Source: Ignelater luminosus | Taxonomy: Eukaryota > Arthropoda > Insecta > Coleoptera > Elateridae | Assembly: GCA_011009095.1 (NCBI GenBank) | Contig: VTPC01005723.1 | Coordinates: 127,121 to 191,120 of the forward strand | Length of the DNA: 64,000 nucleotides | Direction of reading: 5' to 3' | Shown: piece after piece, positions 49,145-62,510 of the stretch | Numbering within the stretch: position 1 is the first letter of the stretch | Layout: every line of letters starts with the position of its first letter | The notes under the pieces: model-generated | What the model was told of the DNA's origin: nothing | The model's input: the letters and a program-made list of their open reading frames with translations, nothing else | Databases searched by the model: none | Translations under genes and position numbers: made by a program

Positions 49145-50290
49145 AAATGTAGCCAGTTCCGCGTAGGGTCCGTTCGGTGCAGACGTCGGCAGTGGTCCCT
49201 TCCGGTCCCCAACCAGTGTACGCACTGGCCTGCGTCAGGCGCACCCGGCTCCCCGGAAATTCACCCCGGGTGGTGCGACCTGTTGCAGCTGCTACTGGCA
49301 ACCTTCGTTCTGGAGGGCGAAGGCCCAGTAGTGGCGCCGGCCTTCCAGCCGGGGCACTCTGCGTTAGTGAGTGGACGCAGACCCCCCGGAGCCAGTGTCC
49401 CTTTTCCACCCGCGACGTAACTAGGTTTATGGCCCCGAAGTCCTCTTCACTACTGTCACCGTCTACTCCTAGCGGCCGCTGCCGAGCTCATCCCTTACAC
49501 CGTGCGAGTAGGGGTGTGGCTCTAAAAACTATTTGTATGTCGTACCAACACCAGTTCCGCGAGTGCAAGTTCTTCTCCTTCTACGGACGTTGTCCACATC
49601 TTCAACAAGTTCGACCACCAGAATCAACCACATCACCCGCGACAGCCGATGTATATTTAACCATATCCATCACCCCTGTCGCGGGCCCCATATCGGCTTT
49701 CTTCAAGCCACTACTTCAGCTCAAGATCATTGCACGGCATGGGGGCACCAAACGTACAACTTCAACTTCAGTTACATATGGGTCAACGACCTGTAATAAA
49801 ACAACTTGCTCAGACGCCACTCTTAGGCCGCCTCAACATCCCGAAGCGGCCCTACAACATCCAGCGCCGACCAACCATTTATTTGAAGAAGTCTTCGGCC
49901 AATTACGACGCCCTTAGAAGCTGTTTTCACCGTTCAACAATATTTACTACAAGCCACGCCTACCGGGCCCCGTCCTACACTTCAGATACATACGACATCT
50001 AATAATACCAACGCCAAACGCCGCCCTGCTCACCTCGCACCAACACCAGCGATAGTACCAGACGCCGCCACCACTCCATGCTGCCAACGACCTTCCTCGT
50101 GACACTGCAAACTAGGAATCACCAGGTCGACATCCATCCGACTTCAACGGCTGGTCAAGTGCCGATGAACTCAAACGATGAACGTCCTCTGCCTCGCTCT
50201 CCCATAATATATGCCATCCTCAGGCTGAAGAAGTCCCATGGGAGGACTTATAACGGTCTCCCGCCTCCGGCGGGAAAACAATATTGACTC
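49145..50290 (+). mobile_element. GC-rich island with Pro/Ser/Thr-rich broken ORFs, probably retroelement 5' part
   Basis: Base composition switches abruptly from AT-rich to clearly GC-rich at about 49145 and back at about 50290. Overlapping plus-strand ORFs (49177-49917, 49533-49796, 49730-50002, 50078-50287) encode low-complexity Pro, Ser, Thr, Arg and Gln-rich peptides. The frames hand over to one another, as if one ORF had been broken by frameshifts. None has a recognisable domain. GC-rich 5' UTRs and ORF1 (gag-like) regions of non-LTR retrotransposons look like this, so I infer a retroelement fragment. A host gene first exon with a CpG-rich promoter is an alternative. Confidence 0.35.
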
Positions 50291-53200
50291 GGCTCGTAAA
50301 TGTAACCCTTTTTCGAATCCTAGTTATACGGGTACAAAAGGTAGATTGCATATATTCATGACACAATGTAGCATAAGTTTATTTCAACGCATAGAGTTTG
50401 AGTGGGAATTCCAAACTTTGACAATTAATTATCTCAAAACCACTAAAATGTCATTTAGGGACTTTTTGCATAGAGCCCTTTAATTGGAAATATGTGGTTG
50501 TATCACAAAAGAGATTTTAAAGTACACTTATATTCAACAATTATTCAAATAGTTATTTGAGAATATTTAAGCCTTTTTAATAATTTTTCAATTTGAATTA
50601 GAATCTTTAAACAATGAATGAATAAAAACAATAATTTTAGATCAGGTAATTAAAAAGATTTGATAAACAAGACTGCAGATATTTGACTTCATATTTAACC
50701 GAATTGTAGAATCTTCTGAAAAGAGTTCGTAAATTGGACTTGACTTTATGAATCAATTTTCAAATCTAACGATAATAATTCAAGAAAGTTTTTTAATTGA
50801 CACTTAGAGGTTGTAGAAATGTCTAATTGTACCACAGATTTAGAATAGAGAGGGCCATTTGAAACTCAAAAATATTTCGACTAGCGGAACGTTACTGTTT
50901 CTAATTCTCACTCAATTTTATATACGTACGCACGATGATTAGATCGTCCCAACAAAGGAATTGTGTCATCTAGTTTTAAAGTTTATTCCACATAAGACTT
51001 AGTCTTTAGAATATAAAACACTTCAGAAAACGTAAGTTATTGACGAATTAAAATTGTTAGCCAGTAAATCTCTAAATTTGTTCTCTTCGAACAACAACAA
51101 TAAAAATAAAAATAATCCAAAATGAGTTCGCTAGCTTTTTTTTTACTACAAAGTGGCATCGTAATGTGATATGAAAAGCAATGGAGTGAAAACGCAACAT
51201 TTGAATTCCAATGATAAGATCAAGAACTGCAGAATATGCAAAGCAGCGAAGTGAATGTCTTAAATAAGGACTTGTTTCAGAAACTTCCCTTTTGAGTCTC
51301 CATTACGCACAAAAAGTAAGCACACAACGAAATGACAACAAGAAGTATTTAAATACGGATAAAATCTGAAAAGAAAGCATTTTAAGGGTAGATTTTCCTC
51401 AAGCTAAAATGAATGATAGAGGCGTATTTAAATAAATTTAAAATAACAAAATAAAATGAACATTAAGTGTGTTTCAGTGTTTCATCTAGAATTTCATTTA
51501 AGAAAATTGCTTCATGGCCAGAAAAGTTTAGAAAATGTTAATCTAGAGAGAATTCTGACGAATTGATCACTCACGTGTCGGCGTCGCGTCGGCCCTGTTT
51601 TGCATTCATGCAGCAACTTGTATTATTAAGTTCAACTTCAGTAACACAGTAAATATATGAATAAGAAATGATATGTTATGAAAGCACTTAAATAAAGCAA
51701 AAGATAAAAAATCGACCATTAATATGTTCAATATCTACTACGAATATTCCTGCTGTATGTGCATTTACTATTATAGAATGAGAAACAAAACAATAAACAC
51801 AGTTTACTCCCATTGTGTTAAAATAACTTATGTCCACGTTGTTAGCAGGTATTTAACATATTATAATAACAGTCTCAGTGCTTTGTGAAACCAAGTGGAA
51901 AATTCTAAATAAAATCTTCCAAGGTCTACGTTTGTCTGCATGGTGTAAACTTAAAATATATTTTATAACACGGACAAACCGTGATAACTTGGAAAGTTCA
52001 ACTATCCTTGAAATTTAATTACTTTCTGGTCAGAGAAAACTGTGTAATGGAGTTACGCCGAACTGAAATATTTAGTAAGAAACCTACATACGATTATTGT
52101 AATTTTTAATATTCTGTTTTTTCCCGCACGCCCAACGCGAAAAATTCTCAGTTGTCAAAATCGCATTAAAAATAAGGCACATTACAAACACTTAAAGACA
52201 CGACCTACACAACACATTTGAAAGAACAAATAGATCTGACAAATTCAAGAGTTCCAAGAATAATGTTGTTGCCATTTATGTTAACACCATCACTTAACAA
52301 ATTGTTTACGCATTAATGAGTAATATTAAATTAAAATTATATATTATTAAAGATAGAGAAGAGTGAAGCGAGAGGTCATTGTCGTAATAAATTATATGCA
52401 ACATCAAAAATTTACTGAAAACCCTTTTATTTCAACCTTCGCACGTTACAAAACAAACAGTGAAACTATTACTACTCTACATGTTCCTGTTTGTTTAATT
52501 ATTTACACTTTAATGATGATAATAATAATAATAATAATTTTGTGACCTTCAAGCAATGACGGTGACAAAGTAGAATTTACATAAATATCTTGATATCTGA
52601 TTTTAACTCATTTTATTATTATTGTGGTAGCATTAGTTATCTATGTAGTTAGATCATAATAAATGAGTCAATTTGCTATTAAACAAGGATTATTAGCTAA
52701 AAGTGTTCAATAGTAATATGTAACTTACTATTGCACAATAGATAGTTGCAGCATACAATAAATTGCATTTAGTCATTGCAAAAATTATTATAAATTTACT
52801 TTTAAATTTTTAATAATAATAAGAGAGAGGTCAACATGCAACAGCAGTCGCAAGAATTCATCTTTCTCCTTTTTATTAAAAAATTCAATTATAAAGTATA
52901 AACAATAGGGAAATAAAAGGATCTACCTTATTCTAAATACTTACATGCATTTGAACAACCTACACGGAAAATATTTTATTTTCAGTTAGAAAGCTGTATA
53001 TTTTTGATGAAGATGAATTGACTTGTCTCACCTAAAAAGTCCACAAATGTTAATGTTGAATTTGCTTAGGTAAATGCGCGCAAATCTCTCCGCAGATAAG
53101 CTCAACACACCCTGTCTACTGATTCTGTAAATTTTTACTTCGTCATAGTAGCATGTGTCACGCTGAAAATAACAGGCTACAGTTACTGTTATGTTTTGTT

Positions 53201-53330
53201 TATTAAAAGAATTCCCATTGTTAGGCAGTTGACATGAATCTTAAAATCAAAATTACGGATGCTGGAGTAACTGCAAATGCTTGAAAATCGTAGTATGAAT
53301 TTGTGATAGCAATGTTTGGAAGATTGCTTC
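50291..53330. other. AT-rich gene-free stretch
   Basis: No supported gene. An (AAT)n microsatellite lies at about 52515-52541. Confidence 0.5.
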
Positions 53331-53552
53331 CTACTTATACGTGTTTTCTACATTCTTCTCTAGTCTTTTCACTTTACTTTTTACAATTAGTTGTATTCTT
53401 TTCTTTACGCGTGTAATGTCATCTCGGTGTAGTGTTTGACTTTGAATAGGAATCTTGAAAAAGTCAGGAATTATATCTGGCGTAAAACCTTTGTGTCTTC
53501 TAGCTAGAAAATAATACTTACTAAAAACAGCTATCAGGCTTTCTCGAATCAC
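53331..53552 (-). CDS. Unrecognised 73-codon ORF, possible exon
   Basis: The predicted peptide has a hydrophobic, aromatic beginning (VFSKYYFLARRHKGF) and a basic, probably helical end (RVKKRIQLIVKSKVKRLEKN). No family is recognised. It lies a few hundred bases upstream of a LINE on the other strand. A chance ORF is at least as likely as an exon. Confidence 0.15.
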   Translation of the reverse strand: MIRESLIAVFSKYYFLARRHKGFTPDIIPDFFKIPIQSQTLHRDDITRVKKRIQLIVKSKVKRLEKNVENTYK

Positions 53553-53879
53553 ATCAAGTTGATTTTAGATGAGTTTGTGTGAATCAAGCTTAAAAACTCA
53601 GATCAGTACGGAGCTTTATTCCGACAGCTTTCTTTCAGTTATAGCTTTAGTAGAAATATTACCAATTTTTGCTTACTATATTACAAGCAGGGCTAGCGTA
53701 AGAACGTGCAAATGGGGTAATATGTCGCAATAAAACAATTGAAACCTACATTAAACGCACCACGTATCACTCTCTTTTACCACATGAAGACCCTTTAGAA
53801 AATTCTGTCTAACTAGGCACCAAACACCCTAATGCTGGCCCTGCTTGCAAGTTTTTCTGTTTAGCGGCTTTTAGAATTT

Positions 53880-55595
53880 CCATAACAGTTTGTTGGAGGA
53901 ACTAAACACATCGTAATTTTGACCGAGACTTGTTGTTGAATGATTTGAAGTTATATCCCTGGAATGATTTAATTCAAGAACGTGATATTGATAATAAGTT
54001 ATCCCTATTCATGGCTTTTGTTTTGTCGCTCTTTGATGTTCACCCCCCGATAAAGGAGGCTAAAGTTACCAAGCCAAAAGCTCCTTGGCTGACGTGACAG
54101 TGCTTTGAGGAAGTACAGACGTACTAAATCCGTCTCTGATTGGAATAGGTACAAAGAGTTAAGGAACTTTACGGTAGCTTCTATACGGCGGGAAAAAACC
54201 ATATTTGGACACATTCTCTAGAGAAGATGATTCTCGAGGATTATGGAAAGCCTTAACCAACCTCAACGTACGAGGTGCGACAGTTCGTAATATTCCTTCA
54301 AACCTAGCTGATCCGAATTCAATTGGAGACTATTTCAGCATCTTAAGTCAGCCTTAAAATAATAACTGCATTAACCAAATTTAATATTACATAATTTAAC
54401 ATTCAATGCTTTAGGTACTAGTAATATTTCTTTGATTATGTTGAAATACTGTAGTCCATTTATTGATAAATTTATTACCCATATTATTAACTGTTGTATT
54501 GAAGTACTTCATTTTCCGTCTGCATGGAAAAGCGCTGTTGGACTTCCTCTATCTAAAGTTACAAATCCAAAGAATTTTTCCGATTTGCGAATAATTAGTA
54601 TTTTACCTTGTTTATCTTAAATTTTTGAAAAGTTTTACATAAACAAATGTATAACTTTTTTAATAGTAATGAACTTTTCCCTACGTATCAATCAGGTTTC
54701 AGGGAGGGATTTAGTACGGCAGACTCTCTGGCTTCTGTTACGAATTCTTCTGATAAAAAATTAATCACTGCCTTGATTTTGCTAGATTTCTCAAAAGCAT
54801 TTGATACCATCAGTCACGATCTCATATGCGCAAAATTACAATATTATGGTTTTGTTGAACCTGCCATCAATCTGATTAGACCTTATCCTTCCGATAGAAC
54901 CTTAATGATACAGCATAACAATAGATTTTCTACTTCCTACCCTATTACGTCTGGCGTACCTCAAGGTTCAGTTTTGGGACCTTTGTTGTACATTATCTAC
55001 ACGGCAGATATACTAATGTCTGTTAATAACTGTAAAAGACCTAGGCTGGTTAAACATGGAAAATCGTTGGAAGTAACATTTGGGAGTGTATACACTATAC
55101 ATATACTCTACTTTCAACAAAAAGTACTACATCTCTTAGTTCTGAATTGATACCTGGGATACAGGTGCATTCTGCAAATACTCAGTATAATTATATGCTG
55201 ACTATGCCTCTTCATACGTCTTCATTGTTTTAGAAAAGTTTTATATGCAATGCTGTTAAGTTTTACAATTCTCTTTCATTTGATATGCGAGGTCTCAATT
55301 TAAAAACTTTTAAACGAAATTTATGACATTACCTTTTCAGTAAGCAATAATTCTTTGCCTCTTCATCATCTGCCTACCTGATTTGCTTGCTTTACAGTCA
55401 GAATTGTTTATTTCTTTTATTTTTATTTTTTACTTTGCATCTAATCCCTTGGTTAAACAGAGTAGCCTTTGGCTAAATTTTGCCAGGGGATTAGATTGTA
55501 TATATTTAAGTTTAATTTTTTTTTCAGTTACAGAATGTAAATTAATTTATTAATAATAGAGGCGATTAATAATAATTAATAATAATAATCTACGC
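53880..55595 (+). pseudogene. Jockey/CR1-like LINE, degraded and internally deleted
   Basis: Reading through frame changes, the plus strand shows a pre-RT segment (RDLLLNDLKLYPWNDL, then KAPWLT and SVSDWNRYKELRN). RT motifs follow: FPSAWKSAVGLPLSKV, YQSGFREGFSTADSL, ILLDFSKAFDTISHDL and SGVPQGSVLGPLLYIIYTADI. The sequence then jumps at about 55035 to C-terminal material (KSFICNAVKFYNSLSFDMRGLNLKTFKRNL). The YADD catalytic block and the thumb are missing. A (TTAATAATA)-rich microsatellite at about 55540-55595 marks the 3' end. Nothing here could make active enzyme. The precise clade is unresolved. Confidence 0.8.
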
Positions 55596-55599
55596 ATAG

Positions 55600-57105
55600 A
55601 GGATTTTGTCGGAGTTCTAAATGTGCTATCTACCTTTAGATCAGGGATGAGTAGCCAAAGTTTAATTTTGGATCGATATTTAACTGCAGCAGAATAAACT
55701 TTCGTGAAGTTTCAATTTAGCATTATTAAGATCTGTCGGAATATTGACCTTTTTTTGTTAACTACGTTCATTTCTAAGATAACTGCATAAAAAACACTTT
55801 CTGCGGGAACCAAGACTAACCGCTGTACTTTGCATGCAAACTGCAATATCTCCAATTCAACAACAGGTCAGGAGAACTCTTATATAGGCCAATTTACACT
55901 CGGTGGGCTGGTTGCACACAAGATAATGAGAACTGAAATTTCTACATGAAACCAAATACAAACCACTTGCTATCTGAAGCTATACTATATCAAGTCTTAA
56001 TCTGCTAATAACGGCTTGACCGTGGGTTGATGAGTTTAAATATTATTTACGAAACGTTTGTAATCAAAGAGTCAAATTACTGGAAAGTGGCTATATTAGG
56101 AATTTCTTTTTCTTTACCTTAGGGAAAACATTTTAACATAACCGTGGGCTCACTTACACGTGGCGATCCATTACGTATTTTTTGCCCGCAGTTCTCGGTG
56201 ACGCTTGCGATGTTGGATGTTAAGTATTTCAAAGAGTAATGATTAAACTTTGTTCGTTGAAAAAGTGCACGTGAACAAGCAACTACTGCATTGGACTGCA
56301 GCGGCATTTCTATGCTCAGGGGCCAATTACAATTTCACTTTCTCTTGGATCTGGATTTAATTTAGTAATAAACATTCAGCTGACCAAGAGCATTGGTGGC
56401 AAAAGTGTTTAATTATTTTATTTGTAAAATGAACCGAAAGACCAAAACAGTGTTGATAAAATTGTTAATAAATGCCGTTCTTTCCAGAGTGGGGAATCTG
56501 AAGCAAACAAAAGAAACAGAGCAATCATAAGGTATAAAAGTGTAACATGATGATTATTGTGTTTATGAACAGGAATCTAATACGGTTACGAGTGAACGAG
56601 ATGACTTTACTAACAGATACATAGTTAAGCAACTTCTACACCTTAGTTCTGGTATAGGATGGGAGGCTTGTCTAGAGAATGTAGTCATAAAAGTATTTTA
56701 CTTTTTGCTTTGAGATTTTGCGTAGTAGGTCTTCGAAGATTCTGAGAACGTCAAGTGGACCTGCTTGATTATGTTTGATTGCCTGATACTACTAGTGGCA
56801 TCGATTCTGGAGTGATTCGAGTCAGGCTAGAAGCAGGAGGCAAAGAAAAATAAAAGCGATCCAAGTGAAGGATTCTTCTGCAAGCAGCCCTCCCTTTTTG
56901 GAGAAATTTGAGTTGGGACCTCAGCTTGAGAGAACAGACGCATGGAAAACAACAGTCGTTGATAGAAGAGACAAACCGTTAATGAAAGGTAGGCGGCATC
57001 GCTAGGATTGGCGGCGTCGTGCACCAGGCGAGGTTACGAGCATTGGCCTCGCAAAATCAAGTTTTTTCTCGTCGGTTGATGAATCTCGTTGCTCTAAGTT
57101 AGCTG
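55600..57105. other. Gene-free stretch
   Basis: No supported gene. A GC-richer patch lies at 56140-56310, and another at 56830-57060 just outside the next LINE tail. Confidence 0.45.
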
Positions 57106-57109
57106 GACC

Positions 57110-57895
57110 TTTGAATTGTTTAATATTTTTGTTTAAAATCAAAAGAATTTACAAGGATTTATTTTATTATTTTAAGATTTTTTTATTTTCTTCCTTTGTT
57201 TATTTATTTATTTATTTAGCCCTTTTACTTGTTTTTATTTTATCCTTTTTCTATTTGTTTATTATTTTTTTTCCTTTTTGGCACCTTATTTTATTTTTAG
57301 GATTTTATTTAGTACATTTATCTGAAATAAAAGAAATAAATGGTTTTCAAGGAGCAAACGCTTGAGTTGGGAAAGGATTTGCGGGACTTGACGATATTTG
57401 AAGTGGTGCTGCTAGGCATGGATGCTGCTTGATCTGGTCGTTGCTGAAGGGGGTGAATGTTGTTGGTGAAGTTGCGTGGTGTTGGGAAACCTGCGTGCTG
57501 CTTGTAAATGGGTGCAGCTGCTGGAGTTAAATGCTTCTTCTGGAAGCTGCTTGGTTGGCTAAGTGAACTGGTAATACAGGCTACTGCTGAAACTGGGTGT
57601 TGCTACTTCTTACGTCGTCGTCGTTGCCTTCATGGGTTAGGTCTCAAACTTGTTCCTGCTTCCCTCCATCTTTTCCTAGGTCTTTCTAGGCTTCTTCTTC
57701 CTCGTGGGTTATATTTCAAGGCTTTCTTTGGGAGTCGTTCTTTTTTCATCCTATTTAGATGTTTTATCCATTTTTCTCTATATTCTAGTATCTTTTGTTC
57801 ATTGAATATATATTTAGGCCTTCTCTTATGTTCTCGTTTCTCAGCCTGCCTTCTCTTGTGACTCGTAAAAATTTCATTTCGGCTTCTTCTTCTTC
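57110..57895 (-). mobile_element. 5'-truncated LINE: RT C-terminus, 3' UTR and A-rich tail
   Basis: The minus strand begins abruptly near 57895 inside a LINE coding region. After the coding end at 57630 comes a GCTGCTGG-rich 3' UTR (on the plus strand). It is followed by a tract that is T-rich on the plus strand (57110-57330) and so A-rich on the LINE strand. This is the usual layout of a 5'-truncated retrotransposed copy. The 3' part resembles 28470-28740. Confidence 0.65.
57630..57895 (-). pseudogene. LINE C-terminal coding fragment
   Basis: In one minus-strand frame MKFLRVTREGRLRNENIREG appears. A frameshift near 57798 then leads to ILEYREKWIKHLNRMKKERL, PKKALKYNPRGRRS and RPRKRWREAG. This closely follows the tail of a common insect LINE group (MKFLR...RIRNE.IR..L, .EY...W..HL.RM, GRRS.GRPRKRW). 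A TGA at 57630-57632 stands where a Trp codon is usual. Confidence 0.75.
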
Positions 57896-57899
57896 TTAC

Positions 57900-60800
57900 G
57901 ATTGCTGCTAATGCTGCTGTTTTGGTTGAGTGAACGGGGTCATTGGTGAGTTTGTTGTTCTGGGGTGTCCTTTAATTGAGCTAGGATCGAAGTATACGTA
58001 ACCAACAGAATCTTCTTGTTGGTAACAAAACGTCTTATACATCTAGATTAGAGTCGAGTCTGAAATGACCTCGTGGATTGTAAAAAACGGTATCTAGACA
58101 CTTGCTTAGCTGCATAATTCAGCTGAGAAAAAAAAATTAAAGTTACCTACAGGTGTCTGTCTTTTCCGTCGAGTACAGTATTTTTAATTCTGTGGGGGGA
58201 GACATAACGAGATGATCTGGGTTTTGTTGGGGTTGTGCTTTATCAGCCGCATTTGGAACCAAATTTGGAGCTTGGCCAACTACAAAGTCAGATTTAGGAA
58301 GAATCTGACACAGAGGGCGGTGTCTTCCTCACTGTACAATACGGTCGGGGGTGTGACGAGCTCCACGTTCCAGAGATGTTGAGAATCCTATATCAACAAG
58401 GAGTTGGCACATTTCAGGACAGTAAATCAACCTGAGTGACAATAGTGTTTTCTATACTTCTTCATTTGTTATTCATTTATCGTGTCGTGATAATTTTCTG
58501 ATTTACATCATTGTTTATTTTTAATTCCTACTGGAATTCCTGAACTTCTTCCAGAAGCGGATCTAGATTTTTTTGACCCCGAAACTAATATTGAACTAAG
58601 CGCCTTTCTCCAGTAGAAAGAACCAGGACAGTAGAATTCAAAAATGCTGATGTTTCTAAAGAAAGATCTACTTTGTCTTCTATGTTACTAAATTTGAAAT
58701 CCCGAGAATTTTAAAAGCACTGGTTTTTATAATTAAGGCTTACTCTCTAGGAGGGGGTGAATCAGGATTTTAAAAGGTTTAAGGTTGGTTGATGTGTGTC
58801 CAATATTTTGCTGCTACCAAAAATGTTTCCGTTTTCATTGAAATAAAAGTTAGAATTTTAGAATGTTCTACATAACAAAATGTATATTTTCCGTTTTCCG
58901 TGAGACGCATAGTACATGACCTTTAAAGTAGTCAGAACTTGTACTTTCTCTTCCTTATGTTATCATTAATACATAATTTGCGCTATAAAGTTCATATCAT
59001 CACCGATATTATGCTATAGTTTTTTCGGGAATGCCTCTTCGTAATTACATTCTTGAGTCCTTATCAGTCTGAAAGCATTTATCCAGATTACAATAATTTC
59101 CATTTTCTGTACCCTTTTGCATTTAGTAAATGTCTTATTTAAAATAATTAAAATGCCAAATTTGAAAAGTGTTATTTTGCCAGAAAGACATTTTAAGAAA
59201 CTTCATTTCTAAGCAAAATAAACTAGAAGATACTTTTAACCAGAAAAGGGTCTGGATAATTTTAATTTATCTACTTGCTCTGGGTACTTAGAAAGTGCAA
59301 TAGCCCAAAAGTTGCTTTTGGTTTTATTTAATGCAAATTAGACAACATTCTTATATACATAAGTTTTTTCTCAATTTCTCTGTCATCCCTCTAGCGTATT
59401 CGACCGCCCACAGTATTTCTCTTTTTGGAAGTTTTCTATTTGCTGTATGTTACGGGAATTGTCAATCTAGGAATTAACGTCAATGACCAGCTTCTAATGT
59501 TATTACACCAAAACATTGTGGAATAACGTTATAAGCCGCACCTAAACGTTAATACCCTATCAAGTTTGCTAATAAAGACAATGAGAACAGTGACCGGGCA
59601 TTGTCATTGCCAACACTGTTATAATATTATTGATATACATCTAGAGAATTTCTGGTAGACAACATGTCGTGTTCTTTGAGTTTGTTACAGATTATTGAAC
59701 AATGGATTTTGATTTGAGTTCGTCTAACGTAATTTTAGAAGTTTGCATGTTTCTCTTCTTAGATTATTAAGAATTTTGTTGAGTACGCCTCTGGTTTTAA
59801 GATTTAGAACACTAAAATGTTTCAGATAATATTCGTAAGATTTTGTTGGATGATGTATATGGAGTTTCAAGATTTAGTTTCGTTTTCCAACTTTTTGCTC
59901 TGCTAATGATTTTAAAATTCTTTTAAAAAATCATCAACAACTCTTGCAATTTTAGCGCTCTTAACAACTTTGAACTGCTTAGATCCTGCGTGATCATTAA
60001 GTATGAGATACTATTATTGCTTAAATGTGTTTGCTGTTGAGGGACGTAAAGAAATTTTTCATTTAATGGAAGCAACAATAGAAGTATTTCGTTCAGTAGC
60101 GGCTTTAGGATATTCTCCATAGATTGATAGCTGCTAGCTGCATTGCCTGAAGGTAGTCCGGATGAATAGATTATTCTTTTGCTTTTCATTGCTAGCTTTT
60201 CAATAATAGCATTGTTTCCCCAAATACTGGCCATGGACCCTCGCGTCCTCCCCTGGCTAGTCGTCGTCGCTGATTCATTTTAGTGTAAGATTTAATTATA
60301 ATAATTCTCGCAATCAGTTTTTGTCTTTTTCTCAATTATGTAAAGTAGAAAATATTGAAGGAAATTACATAAGAACAGTAAAAACAAAAAACACCAGTTA
60401 TTACTCTGATACGATAAACTTGTCATCTGTGAAGGCCCACAAACCAATACTATAACACCGCGTACCATGCCATTATTTTACATAATCAATCAGATTAAAA
60501 CTTGAACTAATTCGATTTCTAAAACACGTTTCTATTTATATTTATAATAATGTTATTTACAACAATAAAAACTTGAAGGTGCAAAACAAATTGGAATCAA
60601 ATCAAATCAAATATTAAAAATGAAACGTAAGGTCACGGCCTCTTCATCAACACAGTAAGTTAGTGACCTCAACGGAAGGAAGGAAGGTGGGGAAGGCACA
60701 TCAAGGAGGTTGCAGACTTAAAGGTTTATAGTTCTGCACCTCCAGAAGTTCTCCGCATTTGACTTCAGCGCGCGCGTTAGTGAAGTGTTGTTGTTAGGCA

Positions 60801-62505
60801 TCTTTTTGCATTTAAATTAAAGTGCGAATAGCGTATCTACAGGTTAATTCTTTTACGGTTAACTTCGGGGTTAACTCGAGCACAAGAAAGGACACTGGGG
60901 TTAATTGTACATACGGATTCGTACTTAACTACACCTCTTTGATTGTTTTCCATGTAGCAAGTTGTAATTAGATTGGGTGAGTTTTTTTGTTATTGTGCTG
61001 TTTCATCTTTATTTAAAAATAAAGCGGATTGCATTTGTGATTTAGTTATAATTAAAGGGTGATGTAATCAGTTTTAACCTTTAGTTTATAAAAAAAATTA
61101 ATTTTGCTTTTTAAAATAATATGTAAAGTTATATATAATTAACTTTAGCATTAGGGTTATATGGAGATTTTAATGATCAATTAGAAGATGAATTTCACTC
61201 TTAAATTGTTTCTTCTTTTTATAATGACAGCATGCATAATTTTCATCTTCAATATAGTCTCATATAGAAATCTGAATATAAATTTTTGTTCGTCTGACAG
61301 TGAAATATGTATAATCTGATGAAAATAATTTTAGAAGTCAAAGACTTCAATGCTGGGTTGAACGTGAAACTTTCAATTACATTTTCTTTTTATTTAAATT
61401 TGTCATGACAAATTCGGTTATTAATGATAGAAATAGCAGACAGTTACTCGTTATTATAATTGGTATTATTATTGTCATTATTCAATATTGAAACAAAAAG
61501 TATTTTTAACTTGCATTCATTAATTTAATCAGCCTTGAGTGATTAATATCTAACAACAAACACACCATTTGCCAAAGTTGCATTTACAATACTTGCACTG
61601 TTATTTATAATTGTTTCGTAAGCTATAACCAAAATTTATTGCAAAACAAAGACATGACTAGACTTGCACATGTAACATTAAAGATATAAGTTTTCTCTTG
61701 TAAGTTCCAATATTTTTCTAATTTAAAATTTTATTCATTTCCTTTTGACACTTTCAAAGGCATAACATTTGATGATCATTTTTATATTAGTCAGCAGGTG
61801 GGTGAAAGATGAAAAAAATTATTATAAAAACGGTATTTTTATTGAAGATTATCATCATAACTTAATTATTTTATTAGGATTTCCTTTTATTACATTTCCT
61901 TACACTGTAATTTATTTAAAAATGGTGGTCATTTAAAATCACGTGTTTTTTGTGACAAATAACGTAAGGAGGATGCAACTAATGATAATAGTAATAATAA
62001 TAATAATAAAGAAAGGTTACAGTAAGATGTCCTCGAACTCACATCATATAAAGGTAAATGTGGTAATTAAAGTTTGTGGTGTAGACGGTCGTAAAATAAT
62101 GCAATTGTTGTTTTAATATGCGCAGATGCAGTTAAAAGTTATTTGTGCACACAAACCCAGTCGCATCGTTTTTAGATTTTTCTTTGTGATATTGTACAAG
62201 TTTTACTGGATTGTTTATATTTTATACATTGCTTTTGTTGCATTCGTTATACATTTCACGGCCAGTTGGTGATTAACAAAACCCAGTTTTGAAATGTTTT
62301 AATGTTCTGACTTAATATTTCCCAAGGAATAAGTCATTGCTAAACAAAGTAATATTATTATTATTAAATACTAATCAAATCTCATTTCAAAAACGCACTT
62401 ATAATTGAAATAATCACACATTACTTAAGCGCATTGCTTGAAATCACTATTTGTCATCAGATGCGTCTTCAAATTTATTTAGTAGAAATTTGTATTAGCA
62501 TTTAT
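57900..62505. other. Gene-free stretch with a GC-richer patch and motif cluster
   Basis: GC-richer patches occur at about 58190-58400, 60235-60280 and 60640-60930. In the last, GGTTAA followed by C or T occurs four times (60842, 60857, 60869, 60899). ATT/AAT microsatellites lie near 61990. The 103-codon ORF at 60234-59923 (minus) has no recognisable similarity. Confidence 0.4.
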
Positions 62506-62510
62506 AGTCC

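Noticed and set aside
49086-49409. 107-codon minus-strand ORF in the GC-rich island
   Set aside because: GC-rich DNA opens frames on both strands. The peptide is low-complexity and nothing supports it over the plus-strand frames.
49177-49917. 246-codon ORF as a genuine host protein
   Set aside because: It is low-complexity and overlaps other frames that look like its continuation, with no domain. I kept it only as part of a probable mobile element.
59923-60234. 103-codon minus-strand ORF near 60 kb
   Set aside because: It has no domain and no splice or codon evidence. Its Leu-rich run comes from AT-rich low complexity.
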